The position numbers and the translations under genes were made by a program. The notes below the pieces were generated by a model. It saw only the letters and a list, made by a program, of their open reading frames with translations, had not been told where the DNA came from and did not search any database. From Phycisphaerae bacterium (lineage in GTDB: Bacteria > Planctomycetota > Phycisphaerae > Sedimentisphaerales > Anaerobacaceae), in the NCBI GenBank assembly GCA_012744475.1, contig JAAYBV010000054.1:1-38384 (forward strand): 38,384 bases of DNA, read 5' to 3'. Shown one piece after another: positions 17,614 to 25,246 of this stretch (the first letter of the stretch is position 1; every line of letters starts with the position of its first letter).

Positions 17614-17670
17614 TGACGCCGTCAGGCGTTATATGTCCTTGTGGACACACTACAAACCGATCTGCCCGAA

Positions 17671-17692
17671 GGGGCGAATGATTGTTCGCCCC
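17671..17692. repeat. GANNYSP-type palindrome, intergenic copy
   Basis: GGGGCGAA and TTCGCCCC arms enclose TGATTG. It is the first of two copies in the 266-base gap between the helicase and the sulfatase-methyltransferase gene. Confidence 0.85.
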
Positions 17693-17805
17693 TGCCTGAC
17701 CGGTCCCCCAACGGGTCACCACGCGGCGTTTTCCCTATTGACGGCGCAGACCTGCGCTGGGTAGCGTGAAAGGCTACGGCGCCCGGATTCGCCGGGTGGT
17801 AGCCT

Positions 17806-17833
17806 GTAGGGGCGAATGATTATTCGCCCCTAC
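17806..17833. repeat. GANNYSP-type palindrome, intergenic copy
   Basis: A perfect 12-base stem starting GTAGGGGCGAAT encloses the loop GATT. It lies 46 bases before the start at 17880, so it falls in the 5' leader of that gene. Two smaller hairpins lie just before it, at 17761-17777 and 17782-17796. Confidence 0.9.
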
Positions 17834-17879
17834 GGGATGGTGTCGCTGCAAGACAGGGTCTCTTTGAGAGGAGTTGGCT

Positions 17880-19274
17880 ATGCGAGGCACGATGGTACGT
17901 CTATCGTTGTTTGTGAGTCTGCTGGCGGTTGTTTCGCCGGGGCTGGTCGTTGCTGCGCCGCCGCGGAATGTCGTTCTCATCGACTGGGACGGAGCCGCAC
18001 GCGAGCGCGTCGATCGGGCCCTCGCCCAGAAGGAGCTGCCCAACCTGCAAAAGCTCATCGATCGCGGCGTCTACGTCAAGATCGACGTCGAGGGCGCCGG
18101 CAACGGCGACGCGGCCTGGACGCAACTGCTGGCCGGCTATCTGCCCAGGCAGGCCGCCGCCGGCGCCGACCAGCCGCCGGTCTTGAAGGGCGCCACCGTA
18201 TTCGACCGCCTGGAGAACCACTTTGGCGCCGACAAGTTCGCCACCCTCGCGCTGATCGCCGGGCAGCGTGCTCCCGCCGCGATGCGTCCGGCGGTCGCGG
18301 ACGTCTGGGCCGACGGCCTGCTACGCGACGAGACGATCGGCGCCCGTGCCGTCGAGTTGCTCGATAAGTACAAGGATCGGCCCTTCTTCCTCTTCGTACA
18401 CCTGGCCCGCGATGCCACCGCCTCCGGCACGAATGCTCAGCAGAACGGCGAACCTCTGGTCTGGTTCGACCGCTGGACCGGGCAGATCGCCGACAAGGTC
18501 CAGACGCTCGGATTGGCCGACAAGACCCAGGTCTACGTCACCACCGGTCTGAACTACCGCCGGGGCCAATCCGCCGAGGGCGCGCCGCCGCTGTTTCTCG
18601 CCACCGACAACCGGGCGGTCTACCGTGACGGACGCCGCCAGGATGTCGCGCCGACGATCCTGGAGGCGTTCGGACTGGACCTGAGCAAGATCGAGCCGGC
18701 GCTGGACGGGATCTCGCTGACGAAGATCGATTCGCGTCCGCCCGCCGTGCCCAGTCGCAAGCCCGACGTCGTCTATGTGCCCACGCCGATGGTCGTCGTC
18801 GACAAGATGCTGGAACTGGCCCAGGTCAAGCAGAGCGATGTCGTCTACGATCTCGGCTGCGGCGATGGGCGCATCGTCGTCACCGCCGCCAAGCGCTTCG
18901 GCTGCAGGGCCTTTGGCTATGACATCGACCCGCAGCGCGTCGCCGAATCGCTCGACAACGTCGCCAAGGAAGGCGTCGGCCATCTCGTCACCATCGAGCA
19001 GAAGGACATCTTCACGCTCGATCTGAGCAAGGCCGACGTCGTGACGCTGTACTTGCTGCCCAGCCTGAACGTCAAGCTGATCCCCCAGTTGGACAAGCTC
19101 AGGCCCGGCTCGCGCATCGTCTCGCACGATTTCGACATGCGCGGCGTCAAGCCCGACCAGGTGGTGCAGGTCACCAGCGACGGCGTCTACATCAGTCACA
19201 CAGTCTACCTGTGGACCTGTCCGCTCAACAAGGTCGACGAGCCCGACGAAGACTCCGACGACGGCGTCGACTGA
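17880..19274 (+). CDS. Secreted fusion: degenerate sulfatase/phosphodiesterase-like domain plus SAM methyltransferase
   Basis: The start is the ATG at 17880, after GAGAGGAG. The 464-residue product has a signal peptide (1-27, ending VVAAP). Residues about 29-283 follow the alkaline phosphatase/sulfatase order: NVVLIDWDG, LPNLQKLIDRG, WTQLLAGYLP, FLFVHLARDA, VYVTTGLNYRRG, DVAPTILEAFGLDL, LDGISL. The usual nucleophile (C/S/T before the LLTG-like motif) is missing and the DHG metal motif is replaced by GLN, so this half looks catalytically dead. Residues about 301-450 form a class I methyltransferase: motif I VYDLGCGDGR (322-331), acidic YDID (347-350), ADVVTLYLLPSLN (385-397). The C-terminus is acidic. 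A SAM enzyme behind a Sec signal is unusual, and its target is unknown. Confidence 0.87.
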   Translation: MRGTMVRLSLFVSLLAVVSPGLVVAAPPRNVVLIDWDGAARERVDRALAQKELPNLQKLIDRGVYVKIDVEGAGNGDAAWTQLLAGYLPRQAAAGADQPPVLKGATVFDRLENHFGADKFATLALIAGQRAPAAMRPAVADVWADGLLRDETIGARAVELLDKYKDRPFFLFVHLARDATASGTNAQQNGEPLVWFDRWTGQIADKVQTLGLADKTQVYVTTGLNYRRGQSAEGAPPLFLATDNRAVYRDGRRQDVAPTILEAFGLDLSKIEPALDGISLTKIDSRPPAVPSRKPDVVYVPTPMVVVDKMLELAQVKQSDVVYDLGCGDGRIVVTAAKRFGCRAFGYDIDPQRVAESLDNVAKEGVGHLVTIEQKDIFTLDLSKADVVTLYLLPSLNVKLIPQLDKLRPGSRIVSHDFDMRGVKPDQVVQVTSDGVYISHTVYLWTCPLNKVDEPDEDSDDGVD

Positions 19275-19392
19275 CCGGCGCGACGTGGTCTGAGCCGGCG
19301 GTGCGGCGGTTCCATCGGCGGCCGGCGCATCGCGTTCCTCGGGGAAACTGAGCGAGGCGAATTCGCCGGAAGGCCCCCGACCCCAGACCGCG

Positions 19393-19527
19393 TAAACACG
19401 AAACACGAAGCACGAAATCCGAAACAAACTCGAATGCCAAAATCAGAAATCCCAAACCGCCATGCCCCGAAAACCCGCTGGCGCCGTCAGGGTTTGTTTC
19501 GGATTTCGTGCTTCGGATTTCGAGTTT
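19393..19527. repeat. Heptamer arrays forming a long inverted repeat
   Basis: Nine 7-base units (TAAACAC, GAAACAC, GAAGCAC, GAAATCC, GAAACAA and four more) run from 19393 to 19455. Five units in reverse sense (TTTGTTT, CGGATTT, CGTGCTT, CGGATTT, CGAGTTT) run from 19493 to 19527. Within them, 19406-19429 and 19492-19515 are perfect 24-base inverted copies with a 62-base loop. The structure lies between two convergent genes and could end transcription from both sides; that is inference. Confidence 0.85.
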
Positions 19528-19541
19528 ACCGCCGGTGGCGG

Positions 19542-20096
19542 TCAGGGAGACCGAGGCGGCTGGCTGTTCTGCGCCGCGGAGAGCAGGTGCTCCTTGAGGC
19601 CCGCGAGGCCCGTCGTGCGCAGGACGCTCTGGAGCGTGGACGGCAGATCGGGCGCCAGGCTACCCTTCTGGCGTCCGTAGAGCAGTTGATTCTCGCCCTG
19701 GGCGAAGACCGCCAGATCGCGCAGCGAGCGTCCGCCGGTGCGCACCAGGACCAGAAGGTTGAACGGGCCTTCCCGCGCCTGGAGGACTTTGTCCCAGCCC
19801 TTCTGCGGCATGTGGCCGAGGTCCAATGGGCTGCCGGACGGCAGTTCGAAGACCGCCAGATCGATCCGCGTCAGGCCCGCGAGGTAGCCGCCTTCGCCGC
19901 CGGCTCGTGAGGCGGCCAGCTTCGCGAGGTTCATCGTCGCCCCGTCGAGCTGGAACTCGAACGAATCGCGCGGCGCCGCGCCGGTCTGCCGCTCGATCTC
20001 GTGTCGCGTCCACTGCGGACTGAACGGCGTGCAGCAGCCCGAGGTCAGCAGCAGGATCGCCACCAGGCAGCCCTGCCCAAGACTGTGCCCTCTCAT
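19542..20096 (-). CDS. Small lipoprotein of unknown function
   Basis: I chose the ATG at 20096 because AGGAG lies 8 bases upstream. The 184-residue product has a lipoprotein signal with lipobox LTSGC (Cys21). The mature part has alternating hydrophobic segments (LTRIDLAVFELP, PFNLLVLVRTGG, LRDLAVFAQGENQLLYG) that suggest a mixed alpha/beta domain. It vaguely resembles DUF4252-type lipoproteins, but I cannot confirm that. It follows the ABC permease by 69 bases on the same strand, so it may be the last gene of the ABC operon. Confidence 0.75.
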   Translation of the reverse strand: MRGHSLGQGCLVAILLLTSGCCTPFSPQWTRHEIERQTGAAPRDSFEFQLDGATMNLAKLAASRAGGEGGYLAGLTRIDLAVFELPSGSPLDLGHMPQKGWDKVLQAREGPFNLLVLVRTGGRSLRDLAVFAQGENQLLYGRQKGSLAPDLPSTLQSVLRTTGLAGLKEHLLSAAQNSQPPRSP

Positions 20097-20165
20097 GGCA
20101 TTCGCTCCTAAAGATAACATACTGCATCCAGATACGTGATATCTACCCCACGGGACGCGGTCCTA

Positions 20166-21434
20166 TCAGAGCCGGGTCTTTCGCAGCATGAACACGCCCA
20201 GGGTGAAGAAAACGGCGCCGACGGCGATCAGGACGGCGCAGGGGACCAGCATCTCGGTGAAGCGAAAGTCGCGCCAGATGGCGCCCTCCATCGCGAGGAT
20301 GGCCCACTTGATCGGACTGAAGTGGCTGATGTTGCGCATCCAGGAGGGCATGAAGGCCAGGGGCATCATGGCGCCGCCGAACATGGCCATGATCATGAGG
20401 ATGGCCCAGCCGGCGCCGCCGACGCTCTGCTCGGTCTTGCCCAGCGTCGAGATGAACATCATCAGGCCGACGAAACACAGCACCGTGCAGGCGGCGCCGA
20501 GAACGAACAGGGGTGGGCTGCCGATCGGCACGTGGAAGACCAGCGAGCCGCCCAGGGTCAACACGCCGATGACCATTGCACACGTCATCGCGCAGGCCAG
20601 GCCCTTGCCCGCCAGGACGTGGGCCTGAGAGATGGGGCCGACGCACAGGCGCTGGAACGTGCCGCTGGTGCGCTCGCGGACGATCGAGACCGCGAACGTC
20701 GCGGCGCAGCCCAGGATACCGAAGATCATCGCCTGGGGAAACGTGATCTGGAACGGCGTGCGCGGGCCATCATATTCGCGTTGGACGTCCACTGTCGCAA
20801 TGTTGAGCAGCCCGTCGCCGAGCCCACTGCTGTAGGTTTGGTCGTTGACGTCTTCAAGGAACGTGTCCAGCGCGTCGAAGTAGCGCAGGAACACGCTCGT
20901 GTCTTCGCCGCTCAGGTCGTTGGCCTCGGTCATTTCTGCCCGCCAGGTGTCCATCTGCTCTCGCATCCACTGGCGATCCTGGAACTGCTTGCCCATCACT
21001 TCGAATTGGGCCTTGGCGAGCAGTCCCTGGAGGTAGGCGCCTTCCATGCGCCGCCCTGGATCCTGGGCGATCTGGAGCCTGGGCTCGTTGACGTCGAACA
21101 TGGCGCCGAGACCCTCACCGAAACCAGGCTGGATCAGGATCGCGGCGGCCTGGTTGCCCTTGCGTACCTGTTCGAGGGCCTGCTCGCGATCGAGGCGGGC
21201 GATCTCGAGGGCTTCCTCCTCTTCAAGATGCGAGACGTAGCGTTGGGAGAACGTGCTGTTGTCATCGTCCACGACGGCGACCTTCATGCCGGAGGGGCCA
21301 TCGCCCGCACCCGAGTAGACGGCCCCGAACAGCAGGGCGAAGATCGCTGGGAAGACGAAGACCCAGAACAGGTTGCCCCGGTCGGCGATCAGAACGCGGA
21401 AGTCTTTGCAGGCCAGTGCCAAGAGCTTTCCCAT
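20166..21434 (-). CDS. ABC-2 type transporter permease
   Basis: The 422-residue protein has one N-terminal membrane helix (about 22-40). A large extracytoplasmic domain follows (about 41-230; VAVVDDDNSTFSQ at 53-65 is typical of the YhiH/NatB-type permeases). Five C-terminal hydrophobic segments lie at about 233-251, 274-300, 308-330, 342-363 and 393-416. The family exports drugs, lipids, polysaccharides or ions with a partner ATPase. Its ATG overlaps the stop of the ATPase gene in an ATGA arrangement, which indicates translational coupling. Substrate is unknown. Confidence 0.92.
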   Translation of the reverse strand: MGKLLALACKDFRVLIADRGNLFWVFVFPAIFALLFGAVYSGAGDGPSGMKVAVVDDDNSTFSQRYVSHLEEEEALEIARLDREQALEQVRKGNQAAAILIQPGFGEGLGAMFDVNEPRLQIAQDPGRRMEGAYLQGLLAKAQFEVMGKQFQDRQWMREQMDTWRAEMTEANDLSGEDTSVFLRYFDALDTFLEDVNDQTYSSGLGDGLLNIATVDVQREYDGPRTPFQITFPQAMIFGILGCAATFAVSIVRERTSGTFQRLCVGPISQAHVLAGKGLACAMTCAMVIGVLTLGGSLVFHVPIGSPPLFVLGAACTVLCFVGLMMFISTLGKTEQSVGGAGWAILMIMAMFGGAMMPLAFMPSWMRNISHFSPIKWAILAMEGAIWRDFRFTEMLVPCAVLIAVGAVFFTLGVFMLRKTRL

Positions 21435-22345
21435 CAGTCGCGCAGCCTCCTTCCGGTCAGGTTCAGGAAGACGTCTTCGAGGTTGGCGGTTTCAACCTTG
21501 ATCGCGCGGAAGCGCAGGGCGGTTCGATTCAGACCCGCCAGGCTCTCCATCGGCTCGGCGGTCTCGAATCGGATGGTGTTCCCATCGATGTGAAGACCTC
21601 GCTCGCCGAGACGCGCGGCCAGCTCTTCGTGGTTCGCCGGCGCATCCTCCAATTCGGCTTCAATGTGCGAAGGGCCGCCGTGTTGGGCGATGAGGTTCTC
21701 GACGGTGTCCAGTGCGAGCATCTTGCCACGATCGAGGATCGCGACTCGACGGCACAGGCGCTGGGCCTCTTCCATGTAGTGGGTCGTGTAGATGATCGTC
21801 CGGCCTTCGGACTTGAGCTTCTCGATGCTGTCGAAGATGAGATTGCGCGACTGGGGGTCCACGCCGACGGTGGGCTCGTCCAGCAGCAGGATGGTCGGCT
21901 CGTGCAGGAGCGAGCAGACGAGGTTGAGCCGCCGCTTCATCCCGCCGCTGAAGGTGGCGACCCTGTCCTTGCGCCGTGGGGTCAGGCCGGCCATCTCCAA
22001 GCACGTCTTGACGCGCTCCTTGAGCCGCGATCCCGTCAAGCCGTTGATGCGTCCGAAGAACTCGAGGTTGCCCTGCGCGGTCAGCTCATCATAGAGAGCG
22101 AGGCTCTGCGGCACGACGCCCAGCGAGCGCCGGACGCTCGCCCGGGTGGGGTCCGCTTGGCCATCGAGGTTGACCGATCCGGAATCGGGCGCGACGAGGC
22201 CGCACAGCATGTTGATCGTGGTGCTCTTGCCTGCGCCGTTGGGCCCGAGCAGGCCAAACGTCTCCCCTTGCGCGACCTGGAAGCTGATGTCTTCCGCCGC
22301 CACGATCGTGCCGAAACGCTTGCACAACCTTTCGACCTCAACCAT
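21434..22345 (-). CDS. ABC transporter ATP-binding protein (ABC-2/DRA type)
   Basis: I chose the ATG at 22345 because GGGAG lies 6 bases upstream; the open frame further upstream has no protein features. The 303-residue ATPase shows Walker A GPNGAGKST (34-42), Q-loop Q80, signature FSGGMKRR (132-139), Walker B ILLLDEP (152-158) and the switch histidine in IIYTTHYMEEA. A C-terminal domain of about 80 residues is typical of drug or antibiotic efflux ATPases of the CcmA/NatA type. It pairs with the overlapping permease gene. It is divergent from the gene at 22759. Confidence 0.93.
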   Translation of the reverse strand: MVEVERLCKRFGTIVAAEDISFQVAQGETFGLLGPNGAGKSTTINMLCGLVAPDSGSVNLDGQADPTRASVRRSLGVVPQSLALYDELTAQGNLEFFGRINGLTGSRLKERVKTCLEMAGLTPRRKDRVATFSGGMKRRLNLVCSLLHEPTILLLDEPTVGVDPQSRNLIFDSIEKLKSEGRTIIYTTHYMEEAQRLCRRVAILDRGKMLALDTVENLIAQHGGPSHIEAELEDAPANHEELAARLGERGLHIDGNTIRFETAEPMESLAGLNRTALRFRAIKVETANLEDVFLNLTGRRLRD

Positions 22346-22758
22346 TCCCGTCTCCCTATGCGAGCGGCCCGGACAGGGACGCGTCCTCGCCCGCGCATGT
22401 CCGATGACCGTACGCGATGTCCATCGAAAAAACAAGATCGTTCCGGTGCGAACGGCGCATGGGTGGGTGTGCAGACTTCGGCGCACCGGCATTCCTGAGC
22501 CATTGGAGCGTCTGGGTGGGAGCCCTGAACTTCCTGACCCAGTCGCTGCTGTGCATCGCCGCAAAGGCTCTTGAGGACCTCGGCTTCTCATTCGGCTTAG
22601 GTCCTTTTTGTCTCTTAGGTCCTTTGAGGCCGAAAGGACCTAAGGGACCCAACGGACTCAAATGACCGGCAGTCCGACACCCTACAGCCCTTTACGAAGG
22701 CGGCCCGCGCCGGTAGACTCCGGCTGGCCGGTTGGATCTTTGTGTAGAGGGATTGGCC
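22346..22758. other. Divergent intergenic region, 413 bases
   Basis: This gap lies between the ABC ATPase (minus) and the secreted oxidoreductase (plus), so promoters for both belong here; none could be named with confidence. Its clear feature is the symmetric nonamer array at 22597-22659. Open frames through it show no protein features I recognise. Confidence 0.6.
22597..22659. repeat. Mirror-symmetric nonamer array, copy 2
   Basis: Seven 9-base units: TTAGGTCCT, TTTTGTCTC, TTAGGTCCT, a centre TTGAGGCCG, then AAAGGACCT, AAGGGACCC, AACGGACTC. Three units, a centre and three complementary units match the plan at 5012-5074. Both are 63 bases long and both lie in divergent gaps. Confidence 0.85.
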
Positions 22759-24141
22759 ATGGTGCGAACGCTGGTGCTGACCGTTGTGGGTTTCTGTTTG
22801 CTTCTGGTCCCGCTGTCCTGTGCGACGGCGGGCAGGCGCGCCGGGACGCCCGTCCGGCTGATCGTACTCGATCCGGGGCATTACCACGCCGCTCTCGTCC
22901 AGAAAACGATGTACGAGCAGATCGACCCGGCGGTCCACGTCTATGCTCCCGATGGACCTGAGGTGCAGGAGTACCTCGCTCGGATCGAAGGCTTCAACCG
23001 CCGACCGGATGAACCTACCAGTTGGAAGCAGCAAGTCTATATCGGACCTGACTACCTCGAAAGGCTGGTGACGGACAAAGCCGGCAACGTCATCGTGCTG
23101 TCGGGCAACAACCGCAGGAAGACCGAGTGCATCACGACCGCGATCGACGCGGGCCTGAACGTCTTTGCCGACAAGCCGATGTGCATCGATGCGGCGGGAT
23201 TCGCCGAACTGGAGCGGGCCTTCGACGACGCCCGGCGCAAGGGGCTGCTGATCTACGACATCATGACCGAGCGCTTCAACCGGCTGTGCATCCTGCAGAA
23301 GCGGCTCGTGCTCGACACGGAGGTCTTCGGCGAGCTCGAAAAGGGCTCGCCCGACGATCCGGTGATCGTCCAGGAAAGTATCCACCATTTCTTCAAGTAC
23401 GTCTCAGGCCAGCCCATCCGCCGGCCCACCTGGTACTTCGACGCCGCCCAGCAGGGCGAGGGCCTCGTCGATGTCACCACCCACCTGATCGATCTGGTGC
23501 TGTGGACGTGCTTCTCCGGCCAGAGGATCGACTATCGCACCGAGGTCGCGGTGCTTCGCGCCGGGCACTGGCCGACGCGGATCACCCGCGCGCAGTACCA
23601 GAAGGTCACAGGAACTGCCGAGTTCCCCGACTACCTGCAAAGCCAGCTCGACGACGAAGGCGCGCTGCCCTACTACTGCAACGGCGAGGCGATCTACACC
23701 GTCAAAGGCGTGCACGCCAGGCTCGCGGTGACCTGGGCCTTCGAGGCGCCGGACGGGACGGGTGACGCGCACTACTCGCTGGTGCGGGCCAGCCGCGCGC
23801 ACGTGATCATCCGCCAGGGCGCCGAGCAGAACTACGAGCCCCAGCTCTACGTGGAGCCGGCTCCCGGCGCTGACCTTGGCCGGCTGGAACGGGCGCTGCA
23901 CGCCGCGATCGAGCGGCTTGCAGGCGAGTATCCAGGTCTATCGCTGAAGTCCGACCGACGCGGCTGGCAAGTCGTCATCCCGCCCAAGCACCTCATCGGC
24001 CACGAGGCGCACTTCCGCCACGTCACCGAGCAGTATCTCGACTACCTCGCCGAGGGCAGTCTGCCTCTGTGGGAGGTCGATTTCATGAAGGCCAAGTACT
24101 TCATCACGACCCGATCGCTGGAGCTGGCCCGACAGCGGTAG
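22759..24141 (+). CDS. Secreted Gfo/Idh/MocA-type putative oxidoreductase
   Basis: I chose the ATG at 22759, after AGAGGG. The 460-residue product has a hydrophobic signal (4-20) followed by SCATAG; it may be a lipoprotein (Cys21), but the lipobox is poor, so Sec cleavage is equally possible. The nucleotide-binding start is unusual (RLIVLDPGHYHAALV, 33-47, in place of a GxGxxG motif). The family lysine motif is DKP (138-140), and the DxxxH pair is intact (D238, H242 in VDVTTHLID). The long C-terminal part resembles the oxidoreductase C-terminal domain seen in Bacteroidetes and Planctomycetes homologues. It converges with the sugar isomerase-like gene 24 bases away; the two may share a pathway. 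Confidence 0.85.
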   Translation: MVRTLVLTVVGFCLLLVPLSCATAGRRAGTPVRLIVLDPGHYHAALVQKTMYEQIDPAVHVYAPDGPEVQEYLARIEGFNRRPDEPTSWKQQVYIGPDYLERLVTDKAGNVIVLSGNNRRKTECITTAIDAGLNVFADKPMCIDAAGFAELERAFDDARRKGLLIYDIMTERFNRLCILQKRLVLDTEVFGELEKGSPDDPVIVQESIHHFFKYVSGQPIRRPTWYFDAAQQGEGLVDVTTHLIDLVLWTCFSGQRIDYRTEVAVLRAGHWPTRITRAQYQKVTGTAEFPDYLQSQLDDEGALPYYCNGEAIYTVKGVHARLAVTWAFEAPDGTGDAHYSLVRASRAHVIIRQGAEQNYEPQLYVEPAPGADLGRLERALHAAIERLAGEYPGLSLKSDRRGWQVVIPPKHLIGHEAHFRHVTEQYLDYLAEGSLPLWEVDFMKAKYFITTRSLELARQR

Positions 24142-24165
24142 GATGGGCTTCAGCCCATGCTGTGT

Positions 24166-25140
24166 CTAATTCGGCAGCACGCGATTCAATCTGGCGAGAA
24201 TGTCGGCCAGCCGCTCGCGGCCGCCTCCGCCGACTTCCGCCGTGCACCAGCCGGTGAAGCCGACTTCGTCGAGCGCCTCGCGGACTGCGGGCCAGTCGAT
24301 TGTGCCGTCGCCGATCTCGCACCAGTTGTTCTTTTCGCGGCTGTAGCCCTTGACGTCGAGCTTGACGATCCGCGTGCCGAGGGTGCGAATCCACTCTTGA
24401 GGCCGGCCGTACTTGTGATGGTTGCCGATGTCGTAGTACGCGCCCACCCACGGACTCTTGCAGGCGTCGATGAAGGCGGCGTAGCGTTCGGCTCCCTGCT
24501 CCGGGGCGCCGTCGTGGTCGTAGAACATCCGGTTCCACACATTCTCGATGAGGATGCGAACGCCCAGCTTGGCCGCTGTCGGCAGCGCCTGGCCGATCAC
24601 GTCAAGGCAGCGCGGGACGATCTCGCTCTCGGGACCATCGTTGCCATGGCCCGGGACGAACAGCACGGTCGAGCCGCCGCAATAGTTTGATTCCTTGATC
24701 GCAGTCAGCAGATCGTTGAGGCACTCCTGCCGCCGTTTGGGGTCGGCTTCGGTGGCGCGCACGGACCAGTGTCGAGAATCGACCACGCCATGGATAGGCA
24801 GGCCGGTCTTCCGGCTGGCCTCCAGGCACTGCTGTTTGTCCTGCCCGCCCGGCGAATCCAGCTCCACCCCGTCATAGCCGAGGTCCTGGACCAGCTTGAA
24901 CTTGTCGAGAATGGACATGTCGCCCTGGATCATGCCGAACTTGAGCGACTTGAAGATGGGCTTGCGCGTCGGCTTGCCGCCCTGGAGTACGGGCGAATAA
25001 TTATTCGCCCCTGCCGCGGCGTGGTGCGGCGTCAGCGCCGTTGTGCCCAGCGCAAGAGCGGTTCCCAGGGACATGGACATCATCTCGCGCCGACTCATTG
25101 GCGATGGATTGGACGACAGACTGCGATGGCGATTGGCCAT
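24166..25140 (-). CDS. Tat-exported sugar phosphate isomerase/epimerase-like TIM barrel
   Basis: I chose the ATG at 25140, where GGAGGC lies 7 bases upstream. The 324-residue protein has a Tat-like signal (SRREMM, 16-21, hydrophobic to about 37) and an AP-endonuclease-2/xylose-isomerase-like barrel. Likely metal-site residues are in ILIENVWN, YYDIGNHH and the strand-8 WCTAEVGGGGRE. Relatives act as sugar isomerases, epimerases or 3-keto-glycoside lyases. Between signal and barrel, residues 44-50 are GANNYSP, encoded by a palindromic repeat at 24991-25010. The insertion sits where sequence is free to vary, so folding should be unaffected. It converges with the oxidoreductase gene at 22759-24141. 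Confidence 0.87.
   Translation of the reverse strand: MANRHRSLSSNPSPMSRREMMSMSLGTALALGTTALTPHHAAAGANNYSPVLQGGKPTRKPIFKSLKFGMIQGDMSILDKFKLVQDLGYDGVELDSPGGQDKQQCLEASRKTGLPIHGVVDSRHWSVRATEADPKRRQECLNDLLTAIKESNYCGGSTVLFVPGHGNDGPESEIVPRCLDVIGQALPTAAKLGVRILIENVWNRMFYDHDGAPEQGAERYAAFIDACKSPWVGAYYDIGNHHKYGRPQEWIRTLGTRIVKLDVKGYSREKNNWCEIGDGTIDWPAVREALDEVGFTGWCTAEVGGGGRERLADILARLNRVLPN
24991..25010. repeat. GANNYSP-type palindrome inside a coding sequence
   Basis: GGGCGAAT / ATTCGCCC arms enclose AATT. Read on the minus strand in the gene frame it gives GANNYSP. Flanking bases also match the copy at 33501-33520 (GCCGCGG before, CGTA after, on the minus strand), so the element is longer than its core. 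Confidence 0.9.
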
Positions 25141-25246
25141 GATCGAGCCTCCAGAAGAAGAATGCTGTTCCACTGATCCTGCATCGAACGCAATACCCAT
25201 TCTACGGTCGTCGGCTGGCAATTTCCAGCGTCCCGCACAGTTGGTC

